Below are positions 27,798-36,185 of a DNA stretch of 64,000 bases, one piece after another. The notes under the pieces were generated by a model, which saw only the letters and a list, made by a program, of their open reading frames with translations, did not search any database and was not told the origin of the DNA. Made by a program: the position numbers and the translations under genes. The stretch lies in NCBI GenBank assembly GCA_035547915.1, contig DASZTS010000145.1:28528-92527 (forward strand), written 5' to 3'. Positions within the stretch are counted from its first letter, which is position 1; each line of letters begins with the position of its first letter. The DNA comes from DASSFG01 sp035547915. GTDB taxonomy: Bacteria; Planctomycetota; Planctomycetia; Pirellulales; JAICIG01.

Positions 27798-28618
27798 GGA
27801 TCCCTGGCTTTCCTTTGGCGGTTCCGCTGGCCGTAATGGTGACGCTCGCCGTGTCGGGCTGCGACATGCTCGACATGTACGATGAGACACGGTTCGAACC
27901 ACTCGAAGCGAACCCGTTCTTCGACGATGGGGCGTCCGCTCGACCGTTGGTAGCTGGTACCGTCGCCCGCGGCGATTTGCGCGAGGATGAGGCCCTTTAT
28001 ACAGGCAAAGTCGATGGCAAATACGTCACGGAACTGCCGCTCGAGCTTGACCGGGCGCTGCTCGCACGCGGCCGGGAACGATTCGACATCTATTGCTCGC
28101 CGTGTCATGGCCGTCTGGGCGATGGGCGGGGCATGATCGTCGAGCGAGGTTTCCGGCAACCGCCTTCGTTCGTCGGCACCGACCGCCTGCTGGACAGCCC
28201 AATCGGCCATTTCTACGACGTCGCCAGCAACGGCTTTGGTGCCATGCCCAGCTACGCCAGCCGCGTTTCACCGCGCGACCGCTGGGCCATCGCCGCCTAC
28301 ATTCGCGCGTTGCAACGCAGCCAGAACGGCAAAATCGAAGACGTGCCGGAGGAACTGCGCGACAAGATCGTTGATTCGGAATCCGTGCAAGAGGAAGAAC
28401 GCCAGAAGCGCGAAGCGGCCGAGAAGCTCGATACCCAACGTCAGCAAAAGCTCGAACGCGACATCCGTGAGCACCGGCGCTCACCGGCCGAAGGCGAGCG
28501 GGAGCACCGCGAAATCGAGCACCGCGAAATCGAGCGGCGGAAACGCACCGATGGCGATGCGGAACGGCCAGATCGATCTGGGTCGCGGCCGCCAACCGGC
28601 AGTGGAGCCGCCCCATGA
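27794..28618 (+). CDS. actE: alternative complex III monoheme cytochrome c subunit, lipoprotein, with charged C-terminal extension
   Basis: A protein of 274 aa from a GTG start overlapping actD (GTGA). The signal ends in the lipobox LAVSGC (about residue 23), so it is a lipid-anchored periplasmic protein. The heme site is CSPCHG (about residue 100) with a distal Met in the following domain. From about residue 190 there is an ~80-residue tail almost entirely Glu/Arg/Lys/Gln with the repeat EHREIEHREIE. At DNA level gagcaccgcgaaatc is repeated in tandem at 28502-28531. Standard ActE proteins end near the heme domain, so the tail is an addition. Confidence 0.9.
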   Translation: MRIPGFPLAVPLAVMVTLAVSGCDMLDMYDETRFEPLEANPFFDDGASARPLVAGTVARGDLREDEALYTGKVDGKYVTELPLELDRALLARGRERFDIYCSPCHGRLGDGRGMIVERGFRQPPSFVGTDRLLDSPIGHFYDVASNGFGAMPSYASRVSPRDRWAIAAYIRALQRSQNGKIEDVPEELRDKIVDSESVQEEERQKREAAEKLDTQRQQKLERDIREHRRSPAEGEREHREIEHREIERRKRTDGDAERPDRSGSRPPTGSGAAP

Positions 28619-29793
28619 GCCATGCCGATCGCAATGCATTGTTGCGCCGCGCGGGCGCAATGTCGCTCGTCGTCGGCGTGATCGGCGCGGTACTGTGCGG
28701 CTTGGGCTATGGCGGCGGCTCCAAAACCTTCCTGGCGTCGTACCTGGTTGCGTTTCTCTTCTGGCTCGGCATCGCGCTCGGATCGCTGGTCGTCTGCATG
28801 TTGCACGGCGTGACGGGTGGGGGCTGGGGGCTGCCGATTCGCCGCATCGCCGAGGCCGCTCACAGCACGCTGCCGCTGATGGCCTTGGCGTTTGTGCCCA
28901 TCGCCATGAACGTGGGCACGCTTTACGAATGGGCCGATCCATCGCACATGGAGGCCGATGAGGATTTGCAGAAGAAGGCGCATTGGCTCAACGTCGATGG
29001 TTACGAAGCCCGCGCGATCGCCTACTTTGCCATCTGGATTGTCCTTTCACTGCTCGTCGCGCGGCTCTCTCCCAATGAAGATTCCGACCCGGAATCGCGG
29101 CGCAGCCTCTGGATGCAGCGGGTGAGCGGGGCCGGCCTCATCTTATATGGCTTCACCATGACGTTCGCCGCCGTCGATTGGGTCATGTCGCTCGAGCCGC
29201 ATTGGTTCTCGTCGATGTATGGTGTGATCTACTTCGGTGGGCAGACGCTGGCCGGCATGTCGTTGTGCGTCTTGGTGATGAGCCTGTTCGAAGGCTATCC
29301 CCCCTGGAAACGAGTGGTAAACACCTCGCGGCGACACGACCAGGGAAATCTGTTGTTGACCATGGTCATGTTCTGGGCGTACGCGTCGTTCATGCAGTTC
29401 CTGATCATCTGGTCGGGCAACCTCCCCGAAGAGAACGTCTGGTACCTGCGCCGCTCCGTCGGCGGTTACGAACTGGTGGTGCTCGTGCTCATGGTCTTTC
29501 ACTTCGCGGTTCCCTTTGCGCTGCTCCTGTCGCGCGACGTCAAGCAGCGCGAGCGGCGGCTGATGTGGCTGGTCGCCTGGCTCCTGCTGATGCGGTTCGT
29601 CGATTTGTATTGGTTGGCGATGCCCGGTGTATTTCCCGAACATCTCGTGTTCCCTTGGCAATTGCCGGCGGCCACGGCCGCGATCGGTGGCTTCTGGTTG
29701 GCCGTGTTCTTCTGGCGTCTGGCCGTGCGGGCCGATCTACCCATTTATGACCCCGAACAGATCGAGGACGCTCATGAACGAGCACACGCCTGA
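28615..29793 (+). CDS. actF: alternative complex III second quinone-type membrane subunit
   Basis: A protein of 392 aa whose ATG overlaps the actE stop. It has about ten membrane helices, is related to ActC and is typical of ActF (SYLVAFLFWLGIALGSLVV, YLRRSVGGYELVVLVLMVFH). It lacks the clear quinol residues of ActC and is regarded as the proton-path subunit. The end of the gene overlaps the following small gene by 20 bases. Confidence 0.92.
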   Translation: MSHADRNALLRRAGAMSLVVGVIGAVLCGLGYGGGSKTFLASYLVAFLFWLGIALGSLVVCMLHGVTGGGWGLPIRRIAEAAHSTLPLMALAFVPIAMNVGTLYEWADPSHMEADEDLQKKAHWLNVDGYEARAIAYFAIWIVLSLLVARLSPNEDSDPESRRSLWMQRVSGAGLILYGFTMTFAAVDWVMSLEPHWFSSMYGVIYFGGQTLAGMSLCVLVMSLFEGYPPWKRVVNTSRRHDQGNLLLTMVMFWAYASFMQFLIIWSGNLPEENVWYLRRSVGGYELVVLVLMVFHFAVPFALLLSRDVKQRERRLMWLVAWLLLMRFVDLYWLAMPGVFPEHLVFPWQLPAATAAIGGFWLAVFFWRLAVRADLPIYDPEQIEDAHERAHA

Positions 29794-30211
29794 GTCAACG
29801 TCGGCTGCGCAGCACGAAACGACCGACGTGCGTGGTCGGCCGATGGTGCTTGCGGCGCTGGCGCTCGCGGCGTCGGTCGCGTTGGTGTGCCTGTTCTTGA
29901 TCTGGTTCTTCGGCCGGCTGGATGCCGGCGCGAAACAGCACGATCCGCGGCTCAGCCCGCTCGCCGGCGACCAATCGCCGCCCACGCCGCGGCTGCAAAC
30001 CAATCCGGCGAAGGATCTGGAGAGCATGCGCAAGGCGGAAGAGCGGGCCCTTTCCACCTATCGCTGGATCGACAAAGAGCGCGGCGTCGTGCAATTGCCG
30101 GTCGAGAGGGCGATTGATTTGTTGGTTGCAGAAGGCCTGCCTAAAACGAGTGCCGAAGTGCCGCGAGTCGAGCCGGCCGAGGAATCCGCCGCCAAGGAGG
30201 ACGCGCGGTGA
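29774..30211 (+). CDS. small membrane protein in the actG position
   Basis: A protein of 145 aa starting MNEHTPESTSAAQ. A soluble N-terminus of about 22 residues precedes one membrane helix (about 24-46) and a periplasmic tail (STYRWIDKERGVVQLPVERA). That tail motif is the one found in the small proteins next to SCO genes in planctomycete and Bacteroidetes cytochrome operons. It overlaps actF by 20 bases and the SCO gene by 4 (GTGA). It may be a complex III-oxidase linker or assembly factor; that is inference. Confidence 0.75.
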   Translation: MNEHTPESTSAAQHETTDVRGRPMVLAALALAASVALVCLFLIWFFGRLDAGAKQHDPRLSPLAGDQSPPTPRLQTNPAKDLESMRKAEERALSTYRWIDKERGVVQLPVERAIDLLVAEGLPKTSAEVPRVEPAEESAAKEDAR

Positions 30212-31098
30212 GCAATCTATGGCGGTGCGAGATGAATCATTGGCGACCCGTTCGTTGGCTGGTAGTCGTCGTTGTCGCGTGGCATGCCGACTTCGTTTTG
30301 GCCCAACGTCCCTTCGCTCCAGCGGCATACCGGCCGCCGGCCGATCAGGGCGAAGTAGCCGAGATGGTCGGCCAGGTCGGCATCGACCAACGTCTCGGCG
30401 AACAATTGCCGCTCGACCTGGAGCTGCGCGACGAGCAAGGCCAAACGGTGAAGCTAAAAAAATTCTTCCAGAAGAAGCCGGTCGTGCTGCTACTGGTCTA
30501 CTATCGCTGTCCCATGCTCTGCACGCAGGTGCTCAATGGCTTTTTGAAGAGCAGCCAAGCCGTCAAATACACGATCGGCCACGACTATGAAGTCGTCACC
30601 GTCAGTTTCGACCCGCGCGAGACGGCCGAGTTCGCTGCCGAAAAGAAGGCGGCCTACGTGCGAGCCTATCGCCGCGAGGGTGCCGAGCGAGGATGGCATT
30701 TCTTGACAGGCAGCGAGGAATCGATCCGGCGGCTCACGGAAGCGGTTGGCTTTCGTTATCGGTACGACCCGAAGAGCGATCAGTTTGCGCACGCGAGCGG
30801 CCTGATCGTGGCCACGCCCCAAGGGAAACTGTCGCGGTATCTGTACGGCATCGAATACGAGCCGACGCCCCTTCGATTGGCGCTGGTCGAAAGCGGCGAG
30901 AGCCGTATCGGTTCGCCCGTGGATCAGGTGCTGCTCCTCTGCTTCCACTACGACCCGCTGACCGGTAAGTACGGCGTGGTGATCGCGAACGTCATCCGCC
31001 TGGCCGGTTCGCTCACGGTGGTTTTGCTGGGGGGCTTCTTGTTCTCGATGTACCGGCTGGAACGCCGCCGCAGCAAAGACGCGGAAGCCCACGCATGA
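30208..31098 (+). CDS. SCO1/SenC/PrrC copper chaperone
   Basis: A protein of 296 aa from GTG 30208 (an ATG at 30232 is possible). The signal region is RWLVVVVVAWHADFVLA. The thioredoxin-like SCO fold has the copper motif CPMLC (C101-x3-C105 from the GTG) in LLVYYRCPMLCTQVLNGF, and a distal His in FAHASGLIVATPQGK. A C-terminal membrane helix (about 255-277) follows, an arrangement seen in this clade. It inserts copper into the CuA centre of CoxB, encoded directly downstream with a 4-base overlap. Confidence 0.92.
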   Translation: MSNLWRCEMNHWRPVRWLVVVVVAWHADFVLAQRPFAPAAYRPPADQGEVAEMVGQVGIDQRLGEQLPLDLELRDEQGQTVKLKKFFQKKPVVLLLVYYRCPMLCTQVLNGFLKSSQAVKYTIGHDYEVVTVSFDPRETAEFAAEKKAAYVRAYRREGAERGWHFLTGSEESIRRLTEAVGFRYRYDPKSDQFAHASGLIVATPQGKLSRYLYGIEYEPTPLRLALVESGESRIGSPVDQVLLLCFHYDPLTGKYGVVIANVIRLAGSLTVVLLGGFLFSMYRLERRRSKDAEAHA

Positions 31099-32054
31099 TC
31101 GACGATACGTTCCGCCTCTTACCCGAGCAGGCTTCGACGCACGCGCCGCAAGTCGACATGCTCTATTTCTTCCTGCTCGGTGTGGCCACATTCTTTTCCG
31201 TGATGGTCGCGGTGCTGATCGTCTATTTCTCGATCAAGTATCGCCGCGGCGCGCAGGTCGACCGCACGGCGCACGCGCATCACCCCTGGGCCGTCGAAGT
31301 GCTTTGGATGGTCGGCCCGCTGGTGCTCGCCATGATCATCTTTTTCTGGGGAGCCAAGCTCTTCTTCGACGTCAGCCGCCCACCGTCGGGGGCGTTGGAG
31401 GTGCAGGTCGTCGGCAAGCAGTGGATGTGGAAGTTTCAGCATCCGGGCGGACAACGCGAGATCAACGAGTTGCACGTGCCGCAGGATCAGCCCGTGCGGT
31501 TGAACATGATCTCCGAAGACGTCATCCACAGCCTGTTCGTGCCCGCCTTCCGCGTGAAGCAGGACGTGTTGCCGGGCCGCTACAGCGGCACCTGGTTTCA
31601 GGCCACGAAGGTCGGAGAGTATCACCTGTTTTGCGCCGAGTACTGCGGCACCAACCACTCACTGATGAAAGGACGCGTGGTGGTGATGAAGCCCAGCGAC
31701 TACCAGGCCTGGCTTTCAGGCGGCAAACCGGGCGAGTCGCCGGTCGAAGCGGGACGTCGGTTGTTCGAGGAGATGCGCTGCTCTACGTGTCACCGCGGCG
31801 GCAGTTCGGCCAGCCGTTGCCCGCCGCTGGAAGGAGTGTATGGCAACCCGGTGAAGCTGGAAGGCGGCGAGACCGTGACGGCCGACGAGGACTATCTGCG
31901 CCGGTCGATCCTGCAACCGGCAGCCCAGGTGGTAGCCGGGTTTCGACCGATCATGCCCAGCTTCGCGGGCCAACTCGGTGAAGAAGGGTTGCTGAACGTG
32001 ATCGCCTACATCAAATCGCTGGCCAAGCAAGAACGGGCCCGGACCGAACCATGA
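31095..32054 (+). CDS. coxB: cytochrome c oxidase subunit II with fused cytochrome c (caa3 type)
   Basis: A protein of 319 aa with two N-terminal membrane helices (about 15-40 and 70-92), then the cupredoxin CuA domain. Ligands are visible in DVIHSLFVPAFRVKQDVLPG and CAEYCGTNHSLM (C180, E182, C184, H188, M191). A C-terminal cytochrome c domain holds CSTCH (C229). The fused heme makes this a caa3-type oxidase that can accept electrons directly from ActE or from a small cytochrome. It overlaps the SCO gene and coxA by four bases each. Confidence 0.95.
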   Translation: MIDDTFRLLPEQASTHAPQVDMLYFFLLGVATFFSVMVAVLIVYFSIKYRRGAQVDRTAHAHHPWAVEVLWMVGPLVLAMIIFFWGAKLFFDVSRPPSGALEVQVVGKQWMWKFQHPGGQREINELHVPQDQPVRLNMISEDVIHSLFVPAFRVKQDVLPGRYSGTWFQATKVGEYHLFCAEYCGTNHSLMKGRVVVMKPSDYQAWLSGGKPGESPVEAGRRLFEEMRCSTCHRGGSSASRCPPLEGVYGNPVKLEGGETVTADEDYLRRSILQPAAQVVAGFRPIMPSFAGQLGEEGLLNVIAYIKSLAKQERARTEP

Positions 32055-33730
32055 GCACCGCCACTCTGGACGAACTGCCAATCGCCGAGGCGCCGCCCAA
32101 GCGGAATTACCTGAACGCCGGCTACACGGTGAGGTCGTGGCTGTTGACCACCGACCACAAGCGGATCGGTCTGTTGTATCTGCTGTCGATCACGTTCTTC
32201 TTCGTGATCGGCGGAGCGGCGGCCACTTTGGTACGGCTCGACCTGATGACGCCCGCGGGCGACCTGGTGCAGACCGAGACCTATAATAAGCTGTTCACGG
32301 CGCACGGCGTGATCATGGTCTTCTTCTTCCTCGTGCCGTCGATCCCGGCCACTCTGGGAAATTTCTTGGTGCCGCTCATGGTCGGTGCCCGCGACCTGGC
32401 ATTCCCCAAGCTCAACCTGATGAGCTGGTACGTCTACACGCTCGGTGGGCTCTTCACGCTCTATGCACTCGCGGCCGGCGGAGTCGATACCGGCTGGACG
32501 TTTTACGCGCCTTACAGCAGCACGTATAGCAACACGCACGTGATGGCCACCGCCGTCGGCGTTTTTATTGTCGGCTTTTCGTCGATTCTCACCGGATTGA
32601 ACTTCATCGTTACGATTCACAAGATGCGTGCTCCGGGCCTCACTTGGTTCCGGCTGCCGCTCTTCATCTGGGCGATCTACGCCACGAGCCTGATCCAGAT
32701 CCTCGGCACACCGGTGGTGGCCATCGCCCTGTTCCTGGTCGCTTGCGAACGCCTGCTCGGCTTCGGCATCTTCGACCCGCGGCTGGGTGGCGATCCGATC
32801 CTGTTCCAGCATCTCTTCTGGTTCTACTCGCACCCGGCCGTCTACATCATGATCCTGCCCGGCATGGGTGTGGTGACCGAAATCATCCCCTGCTTCTGCC
32901 GCAACCGGATCTTCGGCTACAAGTTCATCGGCTTTTCGAGCTTCGCCATCGCCGTGTTCGGCTTTCTCGTGTGGGGGCATCACATGTTCGTGTCGGGTCA
33001 GTCGCTCTACGCCGGCATGGTGTTTTCGATGCTGAGTTACCTGGTGGCCATTCCTTCGGCCGTGAAAGTGTTCAATTGGACCGCCTCGCTCTACAAGGGC
33101 ACGATCAGCTTCGACACACCGATGCTGTATGCATTGGGGTTCGTCGGCCTGTTCACCATCGGCGGCCTCACCGGACTGTTCGTGGCGGCACTGGGCGTGA
33201 ATGTGCACGTGCACGACACCTACTTCGTCATCGCCCATTTCCACTACATCATGGTGGGCGGCATGGTGATGGCGTATATCGGCGGCCTTCATTTCTGGTG
33301 GCCTAAGATCAGCGGGCGCATGTACCCCGAGACCTGGGCCCGTTTCTCGGCGATCTTGATCTTCGTCGGTTTCAATCTGACGTTCTTTCCGCAATACGTG
33401 CTGGGTTACCTCGGGATGCCGCGGCGATACCACGTCTATCCCGACGAATTCCAGGTACTCAACGTGATGTCGTCGGCCGGCGCGTCGATTCTGGCGGTCG
33501 GCTACCTCTTTCCGCTGACTTACCTGCTCTGGTCGTTGCGATACGGCCCACATGCTCCACCCAATCCGTGGCGCGCGACGGGGCTGGAATGGACAACCTC
33601 CTCACCACCGCCGACGCAGAATTTCTCTACGCCCCCGATCGTCACCGAAGAACCGTACGATTACCCGACGCTCGACGGCCAATTACGCGACCGCCCCGTG
33701 GCGTTGCCCGCAGCGGAAGGAGCAGGCTGA
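32051..33730 (+). CDS. coxA: cytochrome c oxidase subunit I, A2-type
   Basis: A protein of 559 aa with 12 core helices. The heme a and a3/CuB ligands are present: TAHGVIM, YSHPAVY (H261, cross-linked Tyr265), WGHHMF, HVHDTYFVIAHFHY. The D-channel glutamate of A1 enzymes (HPEVY) is replaced, and the preceding residues are Tyr-Ser (FWFYSHP), the mark of the A2 subfamily found in Thermus and Rhodothermus caa3 oxidases. It is the proton-pumping catalytic core. The start overlaps the coxB stop, and the stop overlaps the first base of coxC. Confidence 0.96.
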   Translation: MSTATLDELPIAEAPPKRNYLNAGYTVRSWLLTTDHKRIGLLYLLSITFFFVIGGAAATLVRLDLMTPAGDLVQTETYNKLFTAHGVIMVFFFLVPSIPATLGNFLVPLMVGARDLAFPKLNLMSWYVYTLGGLFTLYALAAGGVDTGWTFYAPYSSTYSNTHVMATAVGVFIVGFSSILTGLNFIVTIHKMRAPGLTWFRLPLFIWAIYATSLIQILGTPVVAIALFLVACERLLGFGIFDPRLGGDPILFQHLFWFYSHPAVYIMILPGMGVVTEIIPCFCRNRIFGYKFIGFSSFAIAVFGFLVWGHHMFVSGQSLYAGMVFSMLSYLVAIPSAVKVFNWTASLYKGTISFDTPMLYALGFVGLFTIGGLTGLFVAALGVNVHVHDTYFVIAHFHYIMVGGMVMAYIGGLHFWWPKISGRMYPETWARFSAILIFVGFNLTFFPQYVLGYLGMPRRYHVYPDEFQVLNVMSSAGASILAVGYLFPLTYLLWSLRYGPHAPPNPWRATGLEWTTSSPPPTQNFSTPPIVTEEPYDYPTLDGQLRDRPVALPAAEGAG

Positions 33731-34398
33731 TGTCCGACGCACCTTCCGTGCATGGCCCGGTTGCTCACCAATTCGATGATCTCGAGCAGCAGCGCGAGGC
33801 CGACGAACTGGGGATGTGGACGTTCCTCTGTACCGAGATCTTGTTCTTCGGCGGCGTTTTTCTGGCGTACACCGTCTACCGGCTGCACGACGAGGCCGGC
33901 TTCGCCGATGCCAGTTCGACCATGAATCTTTGGCTCGGTTCGATCAACACCGGCGTGCTGCTCTGTAGCAGCCTCACGGTGGCGCTCGCCGTGCACGCCG
34001 CCGAGGCTTCGCGCCGCACGATGCTCGTCGTTTGTCTGGCACTGACGATGGTGCTCGGCGCGCTTTTCCTCGGCATCAAGTTCTACGAATACTACGAGAA
34101 GTACAAAGAACACCACATGCCGATGTTCGGCCTGCCGTTCGTCTACGAGGGGCAGGCATCGCCCGCGACGGCGGAACTTTTCTTCGATCTCTACTTCGTC
34201 ATGACCGGCATCCACGCCATCCACATGCTCATCGGCATGGGGGTCTTTGTGGTGCTGTTCATCAAGTCGCTGCGGGGCGGTCTGTTGGGCGATTACTCCA
34301 CGCCGGTCCACATCGCCGGTCTTTATTGGCACTTCGTCGACATCGTGTGGGTGTTCTTGTTTCCGTTCCTGTACTTGATCGGCGCCCGGCACGGATAA
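33730..34398 (+). CDS. coxC: cytochrome c oxidase subunit III
   Basis: A protein of 222 aa starting MSDAPSVHGPVAHQFDD. It has five membrane helices, the size of the short subunit III form. Key segments are LGMWTFLCTEILFFGGVFLA, FFDLYFVMTGIHAIHMLIG and GLYWHFVDIVWVFLFPFLYL, the standard lipid-binding signatures. The ATG shares one base with the coxA stop. No subunit IV gene follows, although one is usual in related operons; the next 130 bases have no matching frame. Confidence 0.94.
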   Translation: MSDAPSVHGPVAHQFDDLEQQREADELGMWTFLCTEILFFGGVFLAYTVYRLHDEAGFADASSTMNLWLGSINTGVLLCSSLTVALAVHAAEASRRTMLVVCLALTMVLGALFLGIKFYEYYEKYKEHHMPMFGLPFVYEGQASPATAELFFDLYFVMTGIHAIHMLIGMGVFVVLFIKSLRGGLLGDYSTPVHIAGLYWHFVDIVWVFLFPFLYLIGARHG

Positions 34399-34528
34399 GA
34401 AACGGCTTTCAACGCCGTCTCGGCACGGACATGGCTCGCGCGCCGCAGACCAAAGGTAGTCGCCACGATTGACGATTGCCGCACGGCTGCCAATACTCCC
34501 GGTTGGTCTCTCCACGGAGCAGCCTTGC

Positions 34529-36160
34529 ATGATATCGACATTGAAGCGCGACAGAGTCTTCCTGTGCCTTCTCGCGGCGACAGGCATCGCGGCCGTTGCT
34601 TCACGGACCGCTTTGCCGGCCGACCCAGCCAAACCGCCCAACGTGGTCGTCCTATTGGCCGACGACCTGGGATATTCGGACCTCGGCTGTTACGGCTCGG
34701 AGATTCTTACGCCGAACCTCGATGCGCTCGCGGCAGACGGATTGCGGTTCACGCAGTTCTACAACACGGCCCGCTGCTGGCCGACGCGCGCGGCGCTCCT
34801 GACCGGCTACTACGCGCAGCAGGTGCGGCGAGATACCGTGCCAGGCCTGAAAGGTATGCCGAGCGGAGGCAACGGTGTACGGCCTGTCTGGGCCCGACTA
34901 CTGCCCGATTATTTGAAGCCGCTCGGGTACCGGTCGTATCATTCGGGCAAATGGCACGTCGACGGCATGCCGCTGGCCGGCGGCTTCGATCGTTCATATT
35001 ACCTACAGGATCTGGGACGCTATTTCAGCCCGAAGGTGAGCTACGAGGACAACGAGAAACTGCCGCCCATCGAGCGGGGCAGCGGCTATTACGCCACCAC
35101 GGCGATCGTCGATCACGCGTTGGGTCATCTGCGCGAACACGCCGAGAAATACGCCGATCGGCCGTTCTTTCAATATGTCGCCTTCAACGCGCCTCACTTC
35201 CCGTTGCAGGCACCGCCTGAGGATATCGCCCGCTACCGCGAGCGTTATCGCGCAGGGTGGGAGGTCTTGCGCCGCGAGCGATACGAGCGGATGAAGGAAC
35301 TTGGCATCGTCGAGTGTCCCCTGTCGTCGGTGGAGCGCAACGTCGGTCCGCCGTACGATTTTCCCGAGGCGATCAAAAAGGTTGGGGCGGGCGAGATCAA
35401 CCGTCCGCTGCCGTGGAACGAACTGACCGACGAGCAACGCGAGCTACAGGCCGCCAAGATGGCCGTCCACGCGGCGATGGTCGACCGGATGGATCGCGAA
35501 ATCGGACGGCTCCTCGATCAGCTTCGCGCGATGAACGCGTACGACAACACGGTGATTTTCTTTCTCTCCGACAACGGTGCCAGCGCCGAGATCATGGTTC
35601 GCGACGACGGGCACGACCGTTCGGCCCCGCTCGGGTCGGCGGCTACGCATCTCTGCCTGGGGCCGGGTTGGTCGACCGTGGCGAACACGCCGCATCGCCG
35701 CCACAAAACGTGGGTCCATGAAGGGGGCATCGCGACGCCGTTCATCGTCCACTGGCCACGTGGCATCCCAGCCCGCGGCGAGCTGCGGCACACACCGGCA
35801 CACGTCATCGACCTCGTGCCTACCGTTCTGGAGACGGTTGGCGGCCGGAGGCCCGAAATGTGGGAAGAAAAGCCGGTGCCGCCTGCGCCGGGCAAGAGTT
35901 TTGTACCGGCCCTGGCGAAAGACGGCAACGTGGAGCGCGATTGTCTTTGGTGGCTACACGAAGGGAACCGTGCGATCCGCGTCGGTGATTGGAAACTCGT
36001 CGCCGCCGGCCAAGCCGGGCCTTGGGAGCTGTACGACCTGAGCGTCGATCGCTCCGAAACGATCAATCTGGCCGACCGTCACCCCGACAAGGTGCGCGAG
36101 TTGGCACAGCTCTGGCAAACGCGACTCGACGAATTTAGCCGGCTCGCGGGATCTCCGTAG
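34529..36160 (+). CDS. secreted arylsulfatase-type sulfatase
   Basis: A protein of 543 aa from the ATG at 34529, with GGAG about nine bases upstream. A signal peptide is cut near residue 30. The sulfatase core has PNVVVLLADDLGYSDLGCYG (calcium site) and CWPTRAALLTG with Cys83 as the formylglycine precursor (C-x-P-x-R). The metal-site motif FFLSDNGASAE and the C-terminal sulfatase subdomain (NRAIRVGDWKLVAAG) are also present. It hydrolyses sulfate esters, probably of algal or mucin glycans as in other planctomycetes; no glycan genes adjoin it. A formylglycine-generating enzyme must act elsewhere. Confidence 0.92.
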   Translation: MISTLKRDRVFLCLLAATGIAAVASRTALPADPAKPPNVVVLLADDLGYSDLGCYGSEILTPNLDALAADGLRFTQFYNTARCWPTRAALLTGYYAQQVRRDTVPGLKGMPSGGNGVRPVWARLLPDYLKPLGYRSYHSGKWHVDGMPLAGGFDRSYYLQDLGRYFSPKVSYEDNEKLPPIERGSGYYATTAIVDHALGHLREHAEKYADRPFFQYVAFNAPHFPLQAPPEDIARYRERYRAGWEVLRRERYERMKELGIVECPLSSVERNVGPPYDFPEAIKKVGAGEINRPLPWNELTDEQRELQAAKMAVHAAMVDRMDREIGRLLDQLRAMNAYDNTVIFFLSDNGASAEIMVRDDGHDRSAPLGSAATHLCLGPGWSTVANTPHRRHKTWVHEGGIATPFIVHWPRGIPARGELRHTPAHVIDLVPTVLETVGGRRPEMWEEKPVPPAPGKSFVPALAKDGNVERDCLWWLHEGNRAIRVGDWKLVAAGQAGPWELYDLSVDRSETINLADRHPDKVRELAQLWQTRLDEFSRLAGSP

Positions 36161-36185
36161 GACAACCGCGGTTTTGTTGCCACCT

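Noticed and set aside
32006..33553. 515-codon antisense frame under coxA
   Set aside because: His/Glu/Arg-rich shadow of conserved membrane-helix codons.
34431..34472. Remnant of cytochrome oxidase subunit IV after coxC
   Set aside because: Only 14 codons with no membrane helix and no similarity.
36161..36185. Bidirectional terminator between sulfatase and globin-ankyrin genes
   Set aside because: A short AACCGCGGTT palindrome exists, but there is no stable stem with a T-run.
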